From: Burkholderiales bacterium
GTDB lineage: Bacteria > Pseudomonadota > Gammaproteobacteria > Burkholderiales > SG8-41
Direction: 5' to 3'
Length of the DNA: 64,000 bases
NCBI GenBank assembly: GCA_020854035.1
Contig: JADZGE010000030.1
Span: 1-64,000, forward strand
The notes beneath the pieces are model-generated. The model was not told where the DNA came from. It was given only the letters and a program-made list of their open reading frames with translations, and did not search any database. The translations under genes and the position numbers were made by a program. This document shows positions 26,901-35,520 of this stretch, in pieces (the first letter of the stretch is position 1; every line of letters starts with the position of its first letter).

Positions 26901-26962
26901 ACACCGCCGCCGCGGGCGGCAACCCGGCGCTGCTGGCCGGTGAAACCACGACGAGTTCGTGA
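23948..26962 (+). CDS. putA: bifunctional proline dehydrogenase / L-glutamate gamma-semialdehyde dehydrogenase
   Basis: The 1004-residue protein has a proline dehydrogenase barrel (DGISIKLSAL, VRLVKGAYWDAEIKRAQ, YTHKHHSD) followed by an ALDH domain. The ALDH domain has CISPWNFPLAIFTGQ, FTGSTVVARAI, the catalytic Glu in VAETGGVNAM and the catalytic Cys in SAGQRCSALR. It converts proline to glutamate with FAD and NAD. It lacks the N-terminal ribbon-helix-helix found in self-repressing PutA, so control probably comes from the adjacent GntR protein. Its start overlaps the regulator's stop. Length suits the minimal PutA class without the extra C-terminal domain. Confidence 0.96.
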   Translation: MSAGFTATLARARLPSSCRPEAQAAAECLRRLAGAIDWAAVAARATPWLESARRDPAPFWAVETLLREYPISSAEGAALMRLAEALLRVPDRETAIAFTADQLGRAAFEGRGAAGLAAWSARALAFSKLMLPGGNAGKPAVLGRLGAETVVAIALRAVQLLGRQFVLGETLGAAMARAEEWRNRYPAFRFSYDMLGEGARTREAAARYLEHYLGAVDALAAQPAAASEPERRDGISIKLSALFQRYEEAQRARVLNELVPVAWRLCERAARAMINLTIDAEESERLELSLDVFEALARRAAAAHSSWRGLGLAVQAYQTRALDVVECVLAIAKRCGIRVMVRLVKGAYWDAEIKRAQVLGNAAYPVYTHKHHSDVSYLACARLLLSEPGAAYAQFASHNAGTIASILALAEAAGAPFELQRLHGMGESVYREVLKDAAGVSCRVYAPVGEHRDLLAYLVRRLLENGANSSFLRQLGDPAIPVPALLASPLRVAPRPALPLPPELYGAARRNSRGIDVAARDDLARLVTARPVAASVPAPRLAGELAETVGALQAGFAQWSEQPVAGRSAILRRAADLLEARAEAFCGLIVAEARKTWDDAVAEVREAVDFLRYYAAEAERVLAPRSLPGPTGESNELRLRGRGVWACISPWNFPLAIFTGQVAAALVTGNTVAAKPAEQTPVVAAVMVELLHQAGVPDSVLALCAGDGESVGAALVADHRIAGVAFTGSTVVARAIARSLAEDRGGRLRPIVPLVAETGGVNAMIVDSSALPEQVVDAVVHSAFRSAGQRCSALRLLCVHQEVAEVVLGMLASAMAELAIGDPADPATDVGPLIDTAAKRAVEARLAGLDAVARFIARSPLPAGLAGDYVAPCAYEVAGVESVTDEIFGPVLQVVRWSGEVELLVARINALGFGLTLGVQTRVDRRAERIAVRARVGNVYVNRGMTGAVVGVQPFGGEGLSGTGPKAGGPHYLLRFCAEQTVTINTAAAGGNPALLAGETTTSS

Positions 26963-26987
26963 TCAATCCAGGGGGCCAGAGGGTGAC

Positions 26988-28679
26988 ATGACGAAAATCA
27001 ACGGTGCCGAGGCGATGGTCCGCATGCTGCAGTTGTATGGCGTGAAGCACATCTTCGGCCTGTGCGGCGACACCAGCCTGCCGTTCTACGACGCGCTCGC
27101 GACGCTCGACCACGACATGCAGCACGTGCTGACGCGCGACGAGCGTTCCGCCGCCTACATGGCGGACGGCTACGCGCGCGTGAGCGGCCGGGTCGGCGTG
27201 TGCGAGGGACCGAGCGGCGGCGGCGCGACCTACATCCTGCCCGGCATCATCGAGGCGAATGAAAGCTCGATCCCGGTGCTCGGCATCACCACCGATATCG
27301 CGACGACCTCGCGCGGCCGCTACACCCTGACGGAGCTGGACCAGAAGAGCCTCTTCCGGCCGCTCACCAAGTGGAACGGCGTGCTGGATCGCGCCGACAA
27401 GATCCCGGAGACGGTGCGCGCGAGCTTCCGCGCCATGACCACCGGCAAGCCCGGTGCCGCCCATCTTTGCCTGCCATTCGACACCCAGAAGGAGGTGGCG
27501 GTCGACCCCGCCGATCTCTGGGCGCAGCCCGAGCACGCACGCTATCCCGCGTGGCGCTCGGCACCGGATCCCGAGGCGGTCAGGGCCGCCGCGTCCGCCA
27601 TCCTCGCCGCGCGGCAGCCGCTGTTCATCTGCGGCGGCGGCGTGGTGATCGCAGGCGCCGGCGCCGAGTTGACCTCGGTGGCGGGGCGGCTCGGCGCGCC
27701 CGTGGCGACGACGATCTCCGGGCAGGGCAGCCTGCCCGAGGAACACCCGCTGTGCGTCGGCGTTGTCGGCAGCAATGGCGGCACCCCGCCCACGCGCGCG
27801 GTGGTCGAGCAGGCCGACCTGGTCGTCTTCACCGGCTGCCGCGCGGGCTCGGTCACGACCGAGCGCTGGCGCTTCCCGGCGAAATCGACGCGCATCGTCC
27901 ACATCGACGCCGATCCGGCGGTGATCGGCGCGATCTACCGCACCGAGGTCGCCCTGGTGGGGGACGCGAAGCTCGCGCTGCGCGCGCTCGACGACGAGAT
28001 CGCGGCCCGCACCGCGGAGATCCGCCGGGGCAACGGCAGGGCGCTCGCCGCCGCGGCGAGGAAGCAGAAGTACGACGCATTCAACCGGCTCGCCGGCAGC
28101 AGCGAGACCCAGATCCTGCCCGAGCGGCTGGTCTCGGAACTGCACGCGGTGCTCCCGCGCGACGCCGTCCTCGTGTGCGATCCCGGCACGCCGTGCCCGT
28201 ATTTTTCCGCCTTCTATCCCGTCCAGGAATACGGGCGGCATTTCATTTCCAACCGGGCGCACGGCGCCCTGGGCTATGCGATGTCGGCGGCGGTGGGCGC
28301 CTGGTTCGGCCGCCCGCAGGCGAAATGCGTGGCGGTCATGGGCGACGGCAGCTTCGGCTTCACCGCCGGCGAGATGGAGACGATCGTGCGCCACAAGGTG
28401 CCGCTGATGATGGTGGTGGTGTCGAACAGCGCCTATGGCTGGATCAAGGCCGGGCAGAAGACCGGGTTCGGCCAGCGCTATTATTCGGTGGATTTCACGC
28501 GAACCGACCATGCGCGCGTTGCCGAGGGCTTCGGCGTCAAGGCGTGGCGCGTGACCGATCCGTCGGAGCTCAAGGGGGCGCTCGCGGCGGCGGCGGAGCA
28601 TGGCGGTCCGTCGCTGGTCGACGTGGTGACGCAGCCGCTGCACGAGGCGCACGCGCCCGTCAGCGAGTGGGTTGCCTGA
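26988..28679 (+). CDS. thiamine-pyrophosphate-dependent enzyme (acetolactate synthase-like)
   Basis: The 563-residue protein has all three TPP-family domains. The N-terminal PYR domain carries the catalytic Glu region (TRDERSAAYMADGYARVSG), a central domain follows, and the C-terminal PP domain has GDGSFGFTAGEMETI and the Asn in SNSAYGWIK. It resembles acetolactate synthase, benzoylformate decarboxylase or sulfoacetaldehyde acetyltransferase-type enzymes of catabolic operons. The family is clear; the substrate is not. GAGGGTG precedes the ATG, 25 bp after the putA stop, so it extends that operon. No flavin-specific feature can be confirmed by eye. Confidence 0.9.
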   Translation: MTKINGAEAMVRMLQLYGVKHIFGLCGDTSLPFYDALATLDHDMQHVLTRDERSAAYMADGYARVSGRVGVCEGPSGGGATYILPGIIEANESSIPVLGITTDIATTSRGRYTLTELDQKSLFRPLTKWNGVLDRADKIPETVRASFRAMTTGKPGAAHLCLPFDTQKEVAVDPADLWAQPEHARYPAWRSAPDPEAVRAAASAILAARQPLFICGGGVVIAGAGAELTSVAGRLGAPVATTISGQGSLPEEHPLCVGVVGSNGGTPPTRAVVEQADLVVFTGCRAGSVTTERWRFPAKSTRIVHIDADPAVIGAIYRTEVALVGDAKLALRALDDEIAARTAEIRRGNGRALAAAARKQKYDAFNRLAGSSETQILPERLVSELHAVLPRDAVLVCDPGTPCPYFSAFYPVQEYGRHFISNRAHGALGYAMSAAVGAWFGRPQAKCVAVMGDGSFGFTAGEMETIVRHKVPLMMVVVSNSAYGWIKAGQKTGFGQRYYSVDFTRTDHARVAEGFGVKAWRVTDPSELKGALAAAAEHGGPSLVDVVTQPLHEAHAPVSEWVA

Positions 28680-28745
28680 GCGGGCGAAACCGAACTCAGC
28701 CGGAAGGAGCGAGGCGGGATTCGACTGCGACAACTCGGATTGACC

Positions 28746-29204
28746 ATGAAGAGGCTTGTCACTGCTTGCGCATTGCTCGCTGCGACGGTGTGGGCGGCTA
28801 CGGCGAGCGCCGCGGCGGGTGAGATTGATGTCATCTACACGACCACCATCTCGAGCGAACCGCAGATCAAGGCCAATCGCGTGCGGGCAATCGGGGTCGC
28901 GAGCCGGTCCAGGGTTCGGCTGCTGCCCGATGTGCCGACGCTCCAGGAGTTCGGCATCAAGAACGCGGAGGCGCAGATCTGGTACGGGCTGCAGGGGCCG
29001 CTCAACCTGCCCGCATCCGTCGTGGCCCGCCTCAATGCCGGGGTCAACCGGGCGCTGCAGGCTCCGGATGTCCGGGCGCGCCTCGACCAGCTCGGGTTCG
29101 AGATTGCCGGAGGTTCCCCCGGAGAGTTCGACGCGGTGGTGAAATCCGAGATCGGCCGGATCGAAAAATTGCTGGCTGCCGGCCTGCTGCGGAAGGAGCA
29201 GTGA
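28746..29204 (+). pseudogene. internally deleted Bug substrate-binding protein
   Basis: A good signal peptide (LVTACALLAATVWAATASA) is joined in frame to the C-terminal half of a Bug protein: EIDVIYTTTISSEPQIKA, RAIGVASRSRVRLLPDVPT and GLQGPLNLPASVVARLN. The N-terminal lobe of about 170 residues with the PAGG and NRPGAGG motifs is absent. The 152-residue product would still be exported but cannot form the two-lobed binding site. Its stop overlaps the GTG of the aspartate-dehydrogenase-like gene, so the transcript may still be used for coupling. Confidence 0.8.
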
Positions 29205-29998
29205 CGGTGCTCGATGTGGCTTTGATCGGGCTCGGTGCGATCGGCCAGGCACTGTTGAAGTGCCTTGCGGCCACGGACGCCGGCGTGCGCGTGCTGGGCG
29301 CGATCGTGTCGCAGCCGGACAAGGCGCGGGAAGCAACCTGTCCGCTGTTCGCGAGCCTGGACGTTCTCCTCGCCGCGGGACCGGACCTGGTCGTGGAGTG
29401 CGCGCGGCACACGGCGCTGCGCGAGCTCGGCCCGCGCGTGTTGGCGAGGGGGGGGAGTCTGCTGGCGGCCTCCGCCGGCGCACTGGCCGAGTCGGGTACC
29501 CATGACACCCTGATGGCGGCTGCCCGGGCGGGCGGGGGGCGGTTGTTCATTCCCGCGGGCGCCCTCGCGGGCGTGGATGCGCTGGCCGCGGCGAGGTACG
29601 TGGGCCTCGATCGCGTCGAATACCAGCGCCGCGCGCCGCCGTCCACCTGGGCGAGATCGGGTGCAATGAGCGCTGCGGACGCGGCGAGCCTGAGCGTTCC
29701 CCGCATCGTGTACGAGGGGACGGCACGCGAAGCGGCCCTCCGGTGTCCCAGGAATGCGAATGTCGCCGCGACGATTGCGCTGGCCGGGATCGGATTCGAC
29801 CGCACGCGGGTGACGCTGCTCGCCGATCCGTCGTCGACCGGGAACGTTCATTCCGTGCGCGCCGAGGGAGCGTTCGGCCGGTTTCACGCCGACATCTCGG
29901 CTCGCCCGGTGTCGCCCGGCAGTACGTCCTCGCCGATCGTCGCGGGCAGCCTGGCTCGCGCGATCCATTCGCGCATCTCGCGTATCGCGGTCGTTTAA
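29201..29998 (+). CDS. aspartate dehydrogenase-like protein (NadX/DUF108)
   Basis: The 265-residue protein has the Rossmann motif GLGAIGQALL at residue 10, the VECARHTALREL segment and the GRLFIPAGALAGVDAL region. It ends with the NVAATIALAGIGFDRTRV stretch typical of L-aspartate dehydrogenases. These convert aspartate to iminoaspartate with NAD(P). In catabolic operons they may act on other amino acids. The GTG start overlaps the previous stop, and the next gene starts 12 bp later, so it is operonic. A paralogue is at 39.7 kb. Confidence 0.87.
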   Translation: MTVLDVALIGLGAIGQALLKCLAATDAGVRVLGAIVSQPDKAREATCPLFASLDVLLAAGPDLVVECARHTALRELGPRVLARGGSLLAASAGALAESGTHDTLMAAARAGGGRLFIPAGALAGVDALAAARYVGLDRVEYQRRAPPSTWARSGAMSAADAASLSVPRIVYEGTAREAALRCPRNANVAATIALAGIGFDRTRVTLLADPSSTGNVHSVRAEGAFGRFHADISARPVSPGSTSSPIVAGSLARAIHSRISRIAVV

Positions 29999-30010
29999 CC
30001 GGGTCCAAGG

Positions 30011-31198
30011 GTGAGCGCGATCGGCAACGAGGCAGGGGGTGTCGCGGAGCGCGCCGACGTCGCGATCGTGGGAGGCGGCGTGATCGGCTGCTCGGTCGCC
30101 TACTACCTGGCGAAGGCGGGCGCCCGGGTCGTCGTCCTCGACGCCGCCGGCGTCGGGAGCGGTGCGTCGTCGGCCAATTCGGGCGGGATCAACCTCGCGA
30201 CCAAGAAGCCGGGCGCCGCCATGCGACTCGGGCTGGCGAGCCAGCGCCTCTACGGCGGTCTTGCGGCCGAGCTCGGGATCGACCTCGAGCACCACGTGAC
30301 CGGCAAGCTGATCGTGGCCGAGACCGAGACGGAGTTCGCGTTCCTCGAGTCGTTGTGCGCTGAGCAGCGGGCCACCGGCGCCCCGGTGGAGATCGTCACC
30401 GCGGAGCGTTGCCGGGAGTTGAACGGCCTGCTCGAAGGCCGGGTGCTGGGCGGCCTGTATTGCCCGCGGGACGCGCAGGCCAATCCGTTCAGAGTGACGC
30501 AAGGTTATGCTCGTGCCGCCCGGGCGCGCGGCGCCCTGGTCATGACCGGCACGGAGGTCCGGGCGATCGAGACGGCGGGAACCCGCGTGAGTCGCGTGCG
30601 GACCACGCGTGGTGACATCGAGGCCCGCTGGGTGGTCAACGCGGCGGGCGCGCGCGCCGCCGATATCGGCCGCATGGTGGGCGCGGTGCACGACGTCAAG
30701 CCATGGCGCGGTCAGGTCGTGGTGCTCGAGGCTGCGACCGATTATCCGGCGATCAGCGTGTCGGGAGCGTCCCAGATGGTATCCAAGCACGCGGCTGCGA
30801 ACGCCCCGCGCGAGCCGCTGAGCCTTGCCTTCTCCTACCAGCCGCGCCCGGACAGCGGCACCGTGCTGCTCGGCAGCACCTACGAATTCGCGGGGCACGA
30901 CACGCGCACGACGCACGCCGCAACGGTGGGCATCTGCCGCGTCAACGCGCGTGTCATGCCGCGCCTCGGCCGTGCGTGCGCGGTGCGCAGCTGGGCCGGC
31001 CTGCGGCCTTACTCTTCGAGCGGCCCCATCCTCGGGCGCGCGGGCGGGCCGGAGGGCTACGTCGTGGCGACGGGGCATGGCGGAGACGGGATGGCGCTCG
31101 CCCCGGTGACCGGCACCTATCTCGCGGCGTTGATCGGGCGCGATGGCCGCCCGTACGAGCTCTCCGCCTTTCTCGACGATCAGCAGGCGGCGGCGTAG
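30011..31198 (+). CDS. FAD-dependent D-amino-acid oxidase family protein (HcnC/opine or hydroxyproline dehydrogenase beta-like)
   Basis: The 395-residue DAO-family flavoprotein has VAIVGGGVIGCSVAYYLAKAG (FAD motif, residues 18-38) and the SSANSGGIN segment. It ends with the C-terminal FAD contact YVVATGHGGDGMALAPVTG. It resembles the beta/HcnC subunits that oxidise opines, D-hydroxyproline, sarcosine or glycine together with alpha and small iron-sulfur subunits. The next gene encodes those partners as one damaged fusion, so this subunit may now lack a working complex. GTG start 12 bp after the previous stop. Confidence 0.9.
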   Translation: MSAIGNEAGGVAERADVAIVGGGVIGCSVAYYLAKAGARVVVLDAAGVGSGASSANSGGINLATKKPGAAMRLGLASQRLYGGLAAELGIDLEHHVTGKLIVAETETEFAFLESLCAEQRATGAPVEIVTAERCRELNGLLEGRVLGGLYCPRDAQANPFRVTQGYARAARARGALVMTGTEVRAIETAGTRVSRVRTTRGDIEARWVVNAAGARAADIGRMVGAVHDVKPWRGQVVVLEAATDYPAISVSGASQMVSKHAAANAPREPLSLAFSYQPRPDSGTVLLGSTYEFAGHDTRTTHAATVGICRVNARVMPRLGRACAVRSWAGLRPYSSSGPILGRAGGPEGYVVATGHGGDGMALAPVTGTYLAALIGRDGRPYELSAFLDDQQAAA

Positions 31199-31205
31199 GG
31201 AGCGG

Positions 31206-32465
31206 GTGAAGCGAGCGGATCCCATCGATCGAGGCGAACCCGTCACGCTGACCGTGAACGGGCAGCCGGTGCGCGCGTACCTCGGGCAGAGCGTCGCGGC
31301 GGCGCTGCTTGCGGCGGGACACCGGACGCTGCGGCATACGCGGCACGCGGGAAAGCCGCGCGGGCTTTTTTGCGCGATGGGCGCCTGCGGCGTCCTCCGC
31401 GCCCGCGCGATCATCGTCGCGAGCGGCGCGTACGAGCGCGTGATCGCTTTCCCGGGCTGGGACCTGCCCGGGGTGATGACGCCGGGCGGAGCGCAGACGC
31501 TCGTGAGGAATCAGCAGGTGCCGCCTCCCGGCCGCATCGTGTTCGCGGGATCGGGCCCGTTCCTGCTCGCGGTGGCGAAAACGCTGATCGGCGCCGGGGC
31601 GCGGCCCTCCGCCATCTACGAGGCGAGGCGGCCGCTCGAGTGGCTGCGGCACGCGCCGCGGCTGTGGGGACACTGGGACCGCATCGGCGAAGCGCTGCAT
31701 TACCGGCGCCTGCTCCGTGAGGCTGCCGTGCCGGTCCGGTTCGGCTGCATCGTCGTGCGGGCCGAAGGGTCCGGGGTGCTCGAGCGCGTGGTGCTGATGC
31801 GATGCGACGGCGACGGGCGGGTGCTGCCGGGCACCGAGGAGGTCGAGCGTGCCGACACGCTGTGCGTCGGCTACGGCTTCGTGCCGTCGGTCGAGCTCAC
31901 CCGCCTGCTCGGGTGCGCGCATCGCTACGGGGCGCGGCGCGGGGGCTGGGTGCCGGAACACGGCGAGGACATGGAGGCGAGCGTGGCGGGCGTGTTCGTG
32001 GCGGGGGAAGTCGCCGGCATCGGCGGAGCCTACGCGGCGCTGGCGGAGGGCAGGCTGGCCGGACTGGCCGCCGCGCGCCGGCTCGGGCTCCGGGTGGCGG
32101 ACGCCGATCTCGCCGCCGCGCGCGGCGAGCGGGCGATCCGCCGCCGGTTCGGCGAGCTGGTGAACGACGCCTTCGCGCTCAAGCCCGGTGTCTACGACCC
32201 GATCGCGAGCGATACGGTGGTCTGCCGGTGCGAAGAAGTCACGGCGGGCGAAGTCCGCGAGGCGGCCGCCGGCTGGGGGCCGGATGTGAACTTCGTCAAG
32301 GGCGTCACGCGCTGCGGCATGGGTTACTGCCAGGGCCGGATCTGCGGCGGCATGGTCGAGGAACTGACCGCGCGGACGCTCGGCTGCGGGCGCGAAGCGC
32401 TGGGTGCTTTTCGCGTGCGGCCGCCGCTCAAGCCGATCGCGATGAGCACGCTGGCCGGGGAATAG
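31206..32465 (+). CDS. HcnA/HcnB-like iron-sulfur flavoprotein fusion with an internal deletion
   Basis: The first 60 residues are a Fer2_4-type small subunit (VTLTVNGQPVRAYLGQSVAA, HRTLRHTRHAGKPRGLFCAMGACG). The frame then jumps to the middle of an HcnB-like large subunit (RARAIIVASGAYERVIAFPG). It continues to a BFD-type [2Fe-2S] end (CRCEEVTAGEV, RCGMGYCQGRIC). The last two cysteines of the small-subunit cluster and the large-subunit FAD-binding GxGxxG are missing, about 150 residues in total. The second Rossmann motif (FAGSGPFLLAV) remains. The product (419 residues) is probably inactive as a dehydrogenase. Confidence 0.8.
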   Translation: MKRADPIDRGEPVTLTVNGQPVRAYLGQSVAAALLAAGHRTLRHTRHAGKPRGLFCAMGACGVLRARAIIVASGAYERVIAFPGWDLPGVMTPGGAQTLVRNQQVPPPGRIVFAGSGPFLLAVAKTLIGAGARPSAIYEARRPLEWLRHAPRLWGHWDRIGEALHYRRLLREAAVPVRFGCIVVRAEGSGVLERVVLMRCDGDGRVLPGTEEVERADTLCVGYGFVPSVELTRLLGCAHRYGARRGGWVPEHGEDMEASVAGVFVAGEVAGIGGAYAALAEGRLAGLAAARRLGLRVADADLAAARGERAIRRRFGELVNDAFALKPGVYDPIASDTVVCRCEEVTAGEVREAAAGWGPDVNFVKGVTRCGMGYCQGRICGGMVEELTARTLGCGREALGAFRVRPPLKPIAMSTLAGE

Positions 32466-32510
32466 CCGGCGAACGCGGCCCGCGAATGTTTTCATCGAGG
32501 AGCTCGAGTC

Positions 32511-32711
32511 ATGAGAATCACGGCCGTCGACATCATTCCCTATCGCATCCCCAACCGGCAGGTGCACCGGATCGCGACGCTCACGCTCTCGGCGGTGGAC
32601 AACGTCATTCGCGACCCGCTGCCGCCTTATCCCGCCGAGGTGAGGTTGACCGACGCGCCTGGGCTGGGCGTCGAGGTGGATTGGGACAAGGTGGCGAAGT
32701 ACGCCGCGTGA
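32511..32711 (+). pseudogene. remnant of an enolase-superfamily (mandelate racemase/muconate lactonizing) enzyme
   Basis: The 66-residue frame starts like this family (MRITAVDIIPYRIP). It ends like it (LTDAPGLGVEVDWDKVAKY), with no barrel between; roughly 300 residues are gone and the frame is intact. The metal-binding acids and general bases all lie in the lost part. It sits between the damaged HcnA/B-like fusion and aconitase. The rest of the 373-bp gap, to 32838, shows only a 44-codon frame with no family resemblance. Confidence 0.6.
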
Positions 32712-32838
32712 ACGATATGCCGACACCGGAGATCGGGGGGCCAGGCGCGCCGCGCGGCCGGAATCGCGGCGGCGTAATGGAACCGCGCGCCACCAGGCCG
32801 GCCAGCGCGCGTGCTCTCCTTGCTCGGGGCCGGCGCGC

Positions 32839-35520
32839 ATGACGGCGGACGGCGTGCGCGGGCCAGCCCGACTCGAGGTCGCGGGCCGGGCTTATCGCTA
32901 TTACAGCCTCGCCGCGGTGGCCGCGGAGACCGGCAAGCCCGTCTCCCGGCTGCCCTATTGTCTCAAGGTATTGCTCGAGAACGTCGTGCGGCAGCGGGCC
33001 GCCGGGCAGGGCGACGCCGGCGATGTCGACGCCCTCCTTCGGTTCCTCGACGATGGCCGGGGCGGGGGCGAGATCCGGTTCCGGCCCGAGCGCGTGATGA
33101 TGGACGACACCGCCGGCCTGCCGCTGCTCGGCGACCTCGCCGCGATGCGGGACGCGGTAACCCGGGTGGGGGCCGATCCGCGATGCATCGATCCGGTGAT
33201 TCCGGTGGATTTCATCGTCGATCACTCGATCATCGCCGAACACACGGCGGCGCCGGATGCGCTGGCACGGAACGCGGCGCTCGAATTCGAACGCAACACG
33301 GAACGCTTCGCTTTCCTGCGCTGGGCCGGGCAGGCGTTCAGCCGCCTCCGCGTCGTGCCGCCCGGCAACGGCATCTGCCACCAGATCAACCTGGAGCACC
33401 TCGCGCAAGTCGTGCGCGTGCGCGGCGAGGATGGCGGCGCCTGGCTGGTACCCGACTCGATGGTCGGCATCGACAGCCACACGCCGATGGTGAACAGCCT
33501 GGGGATCGTCGGCTGGGGCGTCTCCGGGATCGAGGGCGTCGCCGCCGCCATCGGGGAGGCGATTTCGGTCAGGTTGCCGGACGTGGTCGGGATCCGCCTC
33601 ATCGGCTCCCTGCGGCCGGGCGTCACCGCGACCGATCTCGTACTGACACTGACCGAGATCATCCGCCGGCGCGACCTGGTCGGCGCGTTCGTCGAGTACG
33701 GCGGCCCCGGGCTGGATCACCTGAGCCTGCCCGAGCGGGCGACGGTCGCGAACATGACGCCCGAGTGCGGCACGACGATGAGCTTTTTCCCGATCGACGC
33801 GGAGACGCTGCGTTATCTTCTGCTGACCGGCCGCAGCGCGGAGCAGGCCTGCGTGGTGGAGACCTACGCCCGCGCGCAGGGGTTGTGGCGGGATGCGACG
33901 GCACCGTGCCCGCGCTACAGCGATGCCATCGATCTCGATCTGGCGTCCATCGAGCCGTCGATGGCGGGGCCCGGCCAGCCGCACCACCGCGTCGGCCTGG
34001 GTGAGGTGCCTCGGGCATTCACCGTGTTCACCGGCCGCCCGGCCGCGGCGCGCGCGCCCGGCGACGAGGGCCCGCTCCGGGACGGCGACGTGGTGATCGC
34101 CGCCGTGACGAGCTGCACCAACACGTCCAATCCCGCGGGCATGATCGGCGCCGGCCTGCTCGCGCGAAACGCGGTGGCGCGCGGGCTCGAGCGCCGGCCG
34201 TGGGTCAAGACGTCGCTCTCGCCCGGGTCTCGCGTGGTGGCCGAGTATCTCGCGAAGGCCGGGCTGCAGGCGAGCCTCGATGCGCTGGGCTTTCACGTGA
34301 CCGGCTTCGGTTGCATGACCTGTGTCGGCTTCTCCGGGGCGCTCGGCGAGCCGGTCGCGTCGGCCGTGAGGGAGGGCGGGCTGGCCGTCGCGGCGGTGAC
34401 CTCCGGCAACCGCAATTACCAGGGTCGCGTCCATCCGCTGGTGCGCGCGAGCTTCCTGGCGTCACCACCGCTGGTCGTCGCCTGCGCCATCACCGGCACC
34501 GTGCTGAAGGATCTCTCCCGCGATCCGGTCGGCGAAGACCGGCAGGGCCGCCCGGTGTACCTGGACGAAATCTGGCCCGATGCCGCGGAAGTCGAGCGCG
34601 TCGCCGAGACCGTGATCGACACACCGCTCTTCTCCCGCGTCTACGCCGCGTTGCACGACGGCGGCGAGCGATGGCGCGGCCTCGCCCACCCGGCGGGCCC
34701 GCGGTTCGCGTGGAATCCGGCAAGCACGTTCATCCGCCGGCCGCCGGATTTCGACAACGCGGGCATCGGCGGCGCGGAGACGCCGCGGGACATTCGCGGC
34801 GCCCGCGTGCTCGCGATCTTCGGTGACCTCGTGACCACGGAGCACGTGTCCCCGATGGGGCCGGTGCCACCGGGAACGCCGGCGGCTGATTACCTGCGAT
34901 CGATCGGCGTGCCTGCCGGCGACCTCGGTACCTATGCCGCGCGCCGGCTGGTGGCCGATGTCATGACGCGTGGCACGTTTTCCAGCCCGCACCTGGTGAA
35001 CGCGATGCTGGCCGGCGAGTCGGGCGGCCATACGCTCCACCAGCCGGGCGGAGAGCGCATGACGATATTCGAAGCGGCGTGCCGCTACCGGGAGCAGGGC
35101 ACGCCGCTCGTTGTCGTGGCGGGCCGGCAGTACGGCACTGGCTCCTCGCGCGACTGGTCGGCCAAGGGGCCGCGCCTGCTCGGCGTGCGAGCCATTATCG
35201 CCGAGTCGTTCGAGCGCCTGCACCGCGCCAACCTGGTCGCGACGGGCGTGCTGCCGCTTTCCTGGGCCAACGGCATGCCGCGCCCGTTCACGGGCGCGGA
35301 GACGCTCGATATCGAAGGCGTGGCGGCGCTGCGCCGGCCGCGCGCCGAACTGGTGTGCCGCATCCGCTCCGCGGACGGCACGGTTCGCGAGACGCGCGTG
35401 CTCGCCTGCATCGAGACCGCGCAGGAAGTCTCGCATTTCCGGGACGGTGGCACGTATCGCCACCTCCTTCGGCACGGAGCCCCATCTTCCATGACGCACC
35501 ACGCGGAAAGGCAGGGATGA
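32839..35520 (+). CDS. acnA: aconitate hydratase, AcnA type
   Basis: The 893-residue protein contains the [4Fe-4S] cysteine in VTSCTNTSNP and the pair in GFGCMTCVG. It also has the active-site DSHTPMVNSLG region and the swivelling C-terminal domain with YGTGSSRDWSAKG. It isomerises citrate and isocitrate, or acts as 2-methylaconitate-type hydratase in propionate-like pathways. It seems intact. It is flanked by damaged genes on both sides, and a Bug gene starts on its stop codon (ATGA), so it belongs to this carboxylate operon rather than being the housekeeping copy. Confidence 0.93.
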   Translation: MTADGVRGPARLEVAGRAYRYYSLAAVAAETGKPVSRLPYCLKVLLENVVRQRAAGQGDAGDVDALLRFLDDGRGGGEIRFRPERVMMDDTAGLPLLGDLAAMRDAVTRVGADPRCIDPVIPVDFIVDHSIIAEHTAAPDALARNAALEFERNTERFAFLRWAGQAFSRLRVVPPGNGICHQINLEHLAQVVRVRGEDGGAWLVPDSMVGIDSHTPMVNSLGIVGWGVSGIEGVAAAIGEAISVRLPDVVGIRLIGSLRPGVTATDLVLTLTEIIRRRDLVGAFVEYGGPGLDHLSLPERATVANMTPECGTTMSFFPIDAETLRYLLLTGRSAEQACVVETYARAQGLWRDATAPCPRYSDAIDLDLASIEPSMAGPGQPHHRVGLGEVPRAFTVFTGRPAAARAPGDEGPLRDGDVVIAAVTSCTNTSNPAGMIGAGLLARNAVARGLERRPWVKTSLSPGSRVVAEYLAKAGLQASLDALGFHVTGFGCMTCVGFSGALGEPVASAVREGGLAVAAVTSGNRNYQGRVHPLVRASFLASPPLVVACAITGTVLKDLSRDPVGEDRQGRPVYLDEIWPDAAEVERVAETVIDTPLFSRVYAALHDGGERWRGLAHPAGPRFAWNPASTFIRRPPDFDNAGIGGAETPRDIRGARVLAIFGDLVTTEHVSPMGPVPPGTPAADYLRSIGVPAGDLGTYAARRLVADVMTRGTFSSPHLVNAMLAGESGGHTLHQPGGERMTIFEAACRYREQGTPLVVVAGRQYGTGSSRDWSAKGPRLLGVRAIIAESFERLHRANLVATGVLPLSWANGMPRPFTGAETLDIEGVAALRRPRAELVCRIRSADGTVRETRVLACIETAQEVSHFRDGGTYRHLLRHGAPSSMTHHAERQG

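Noticed and set aside
32708..32842. A 44-codon frame starting with GTG before aconitase
   Set aside because: It is low-complexity, Arg/Pro/Gly-rich and has no family resemblance or good ribosome-binding site.
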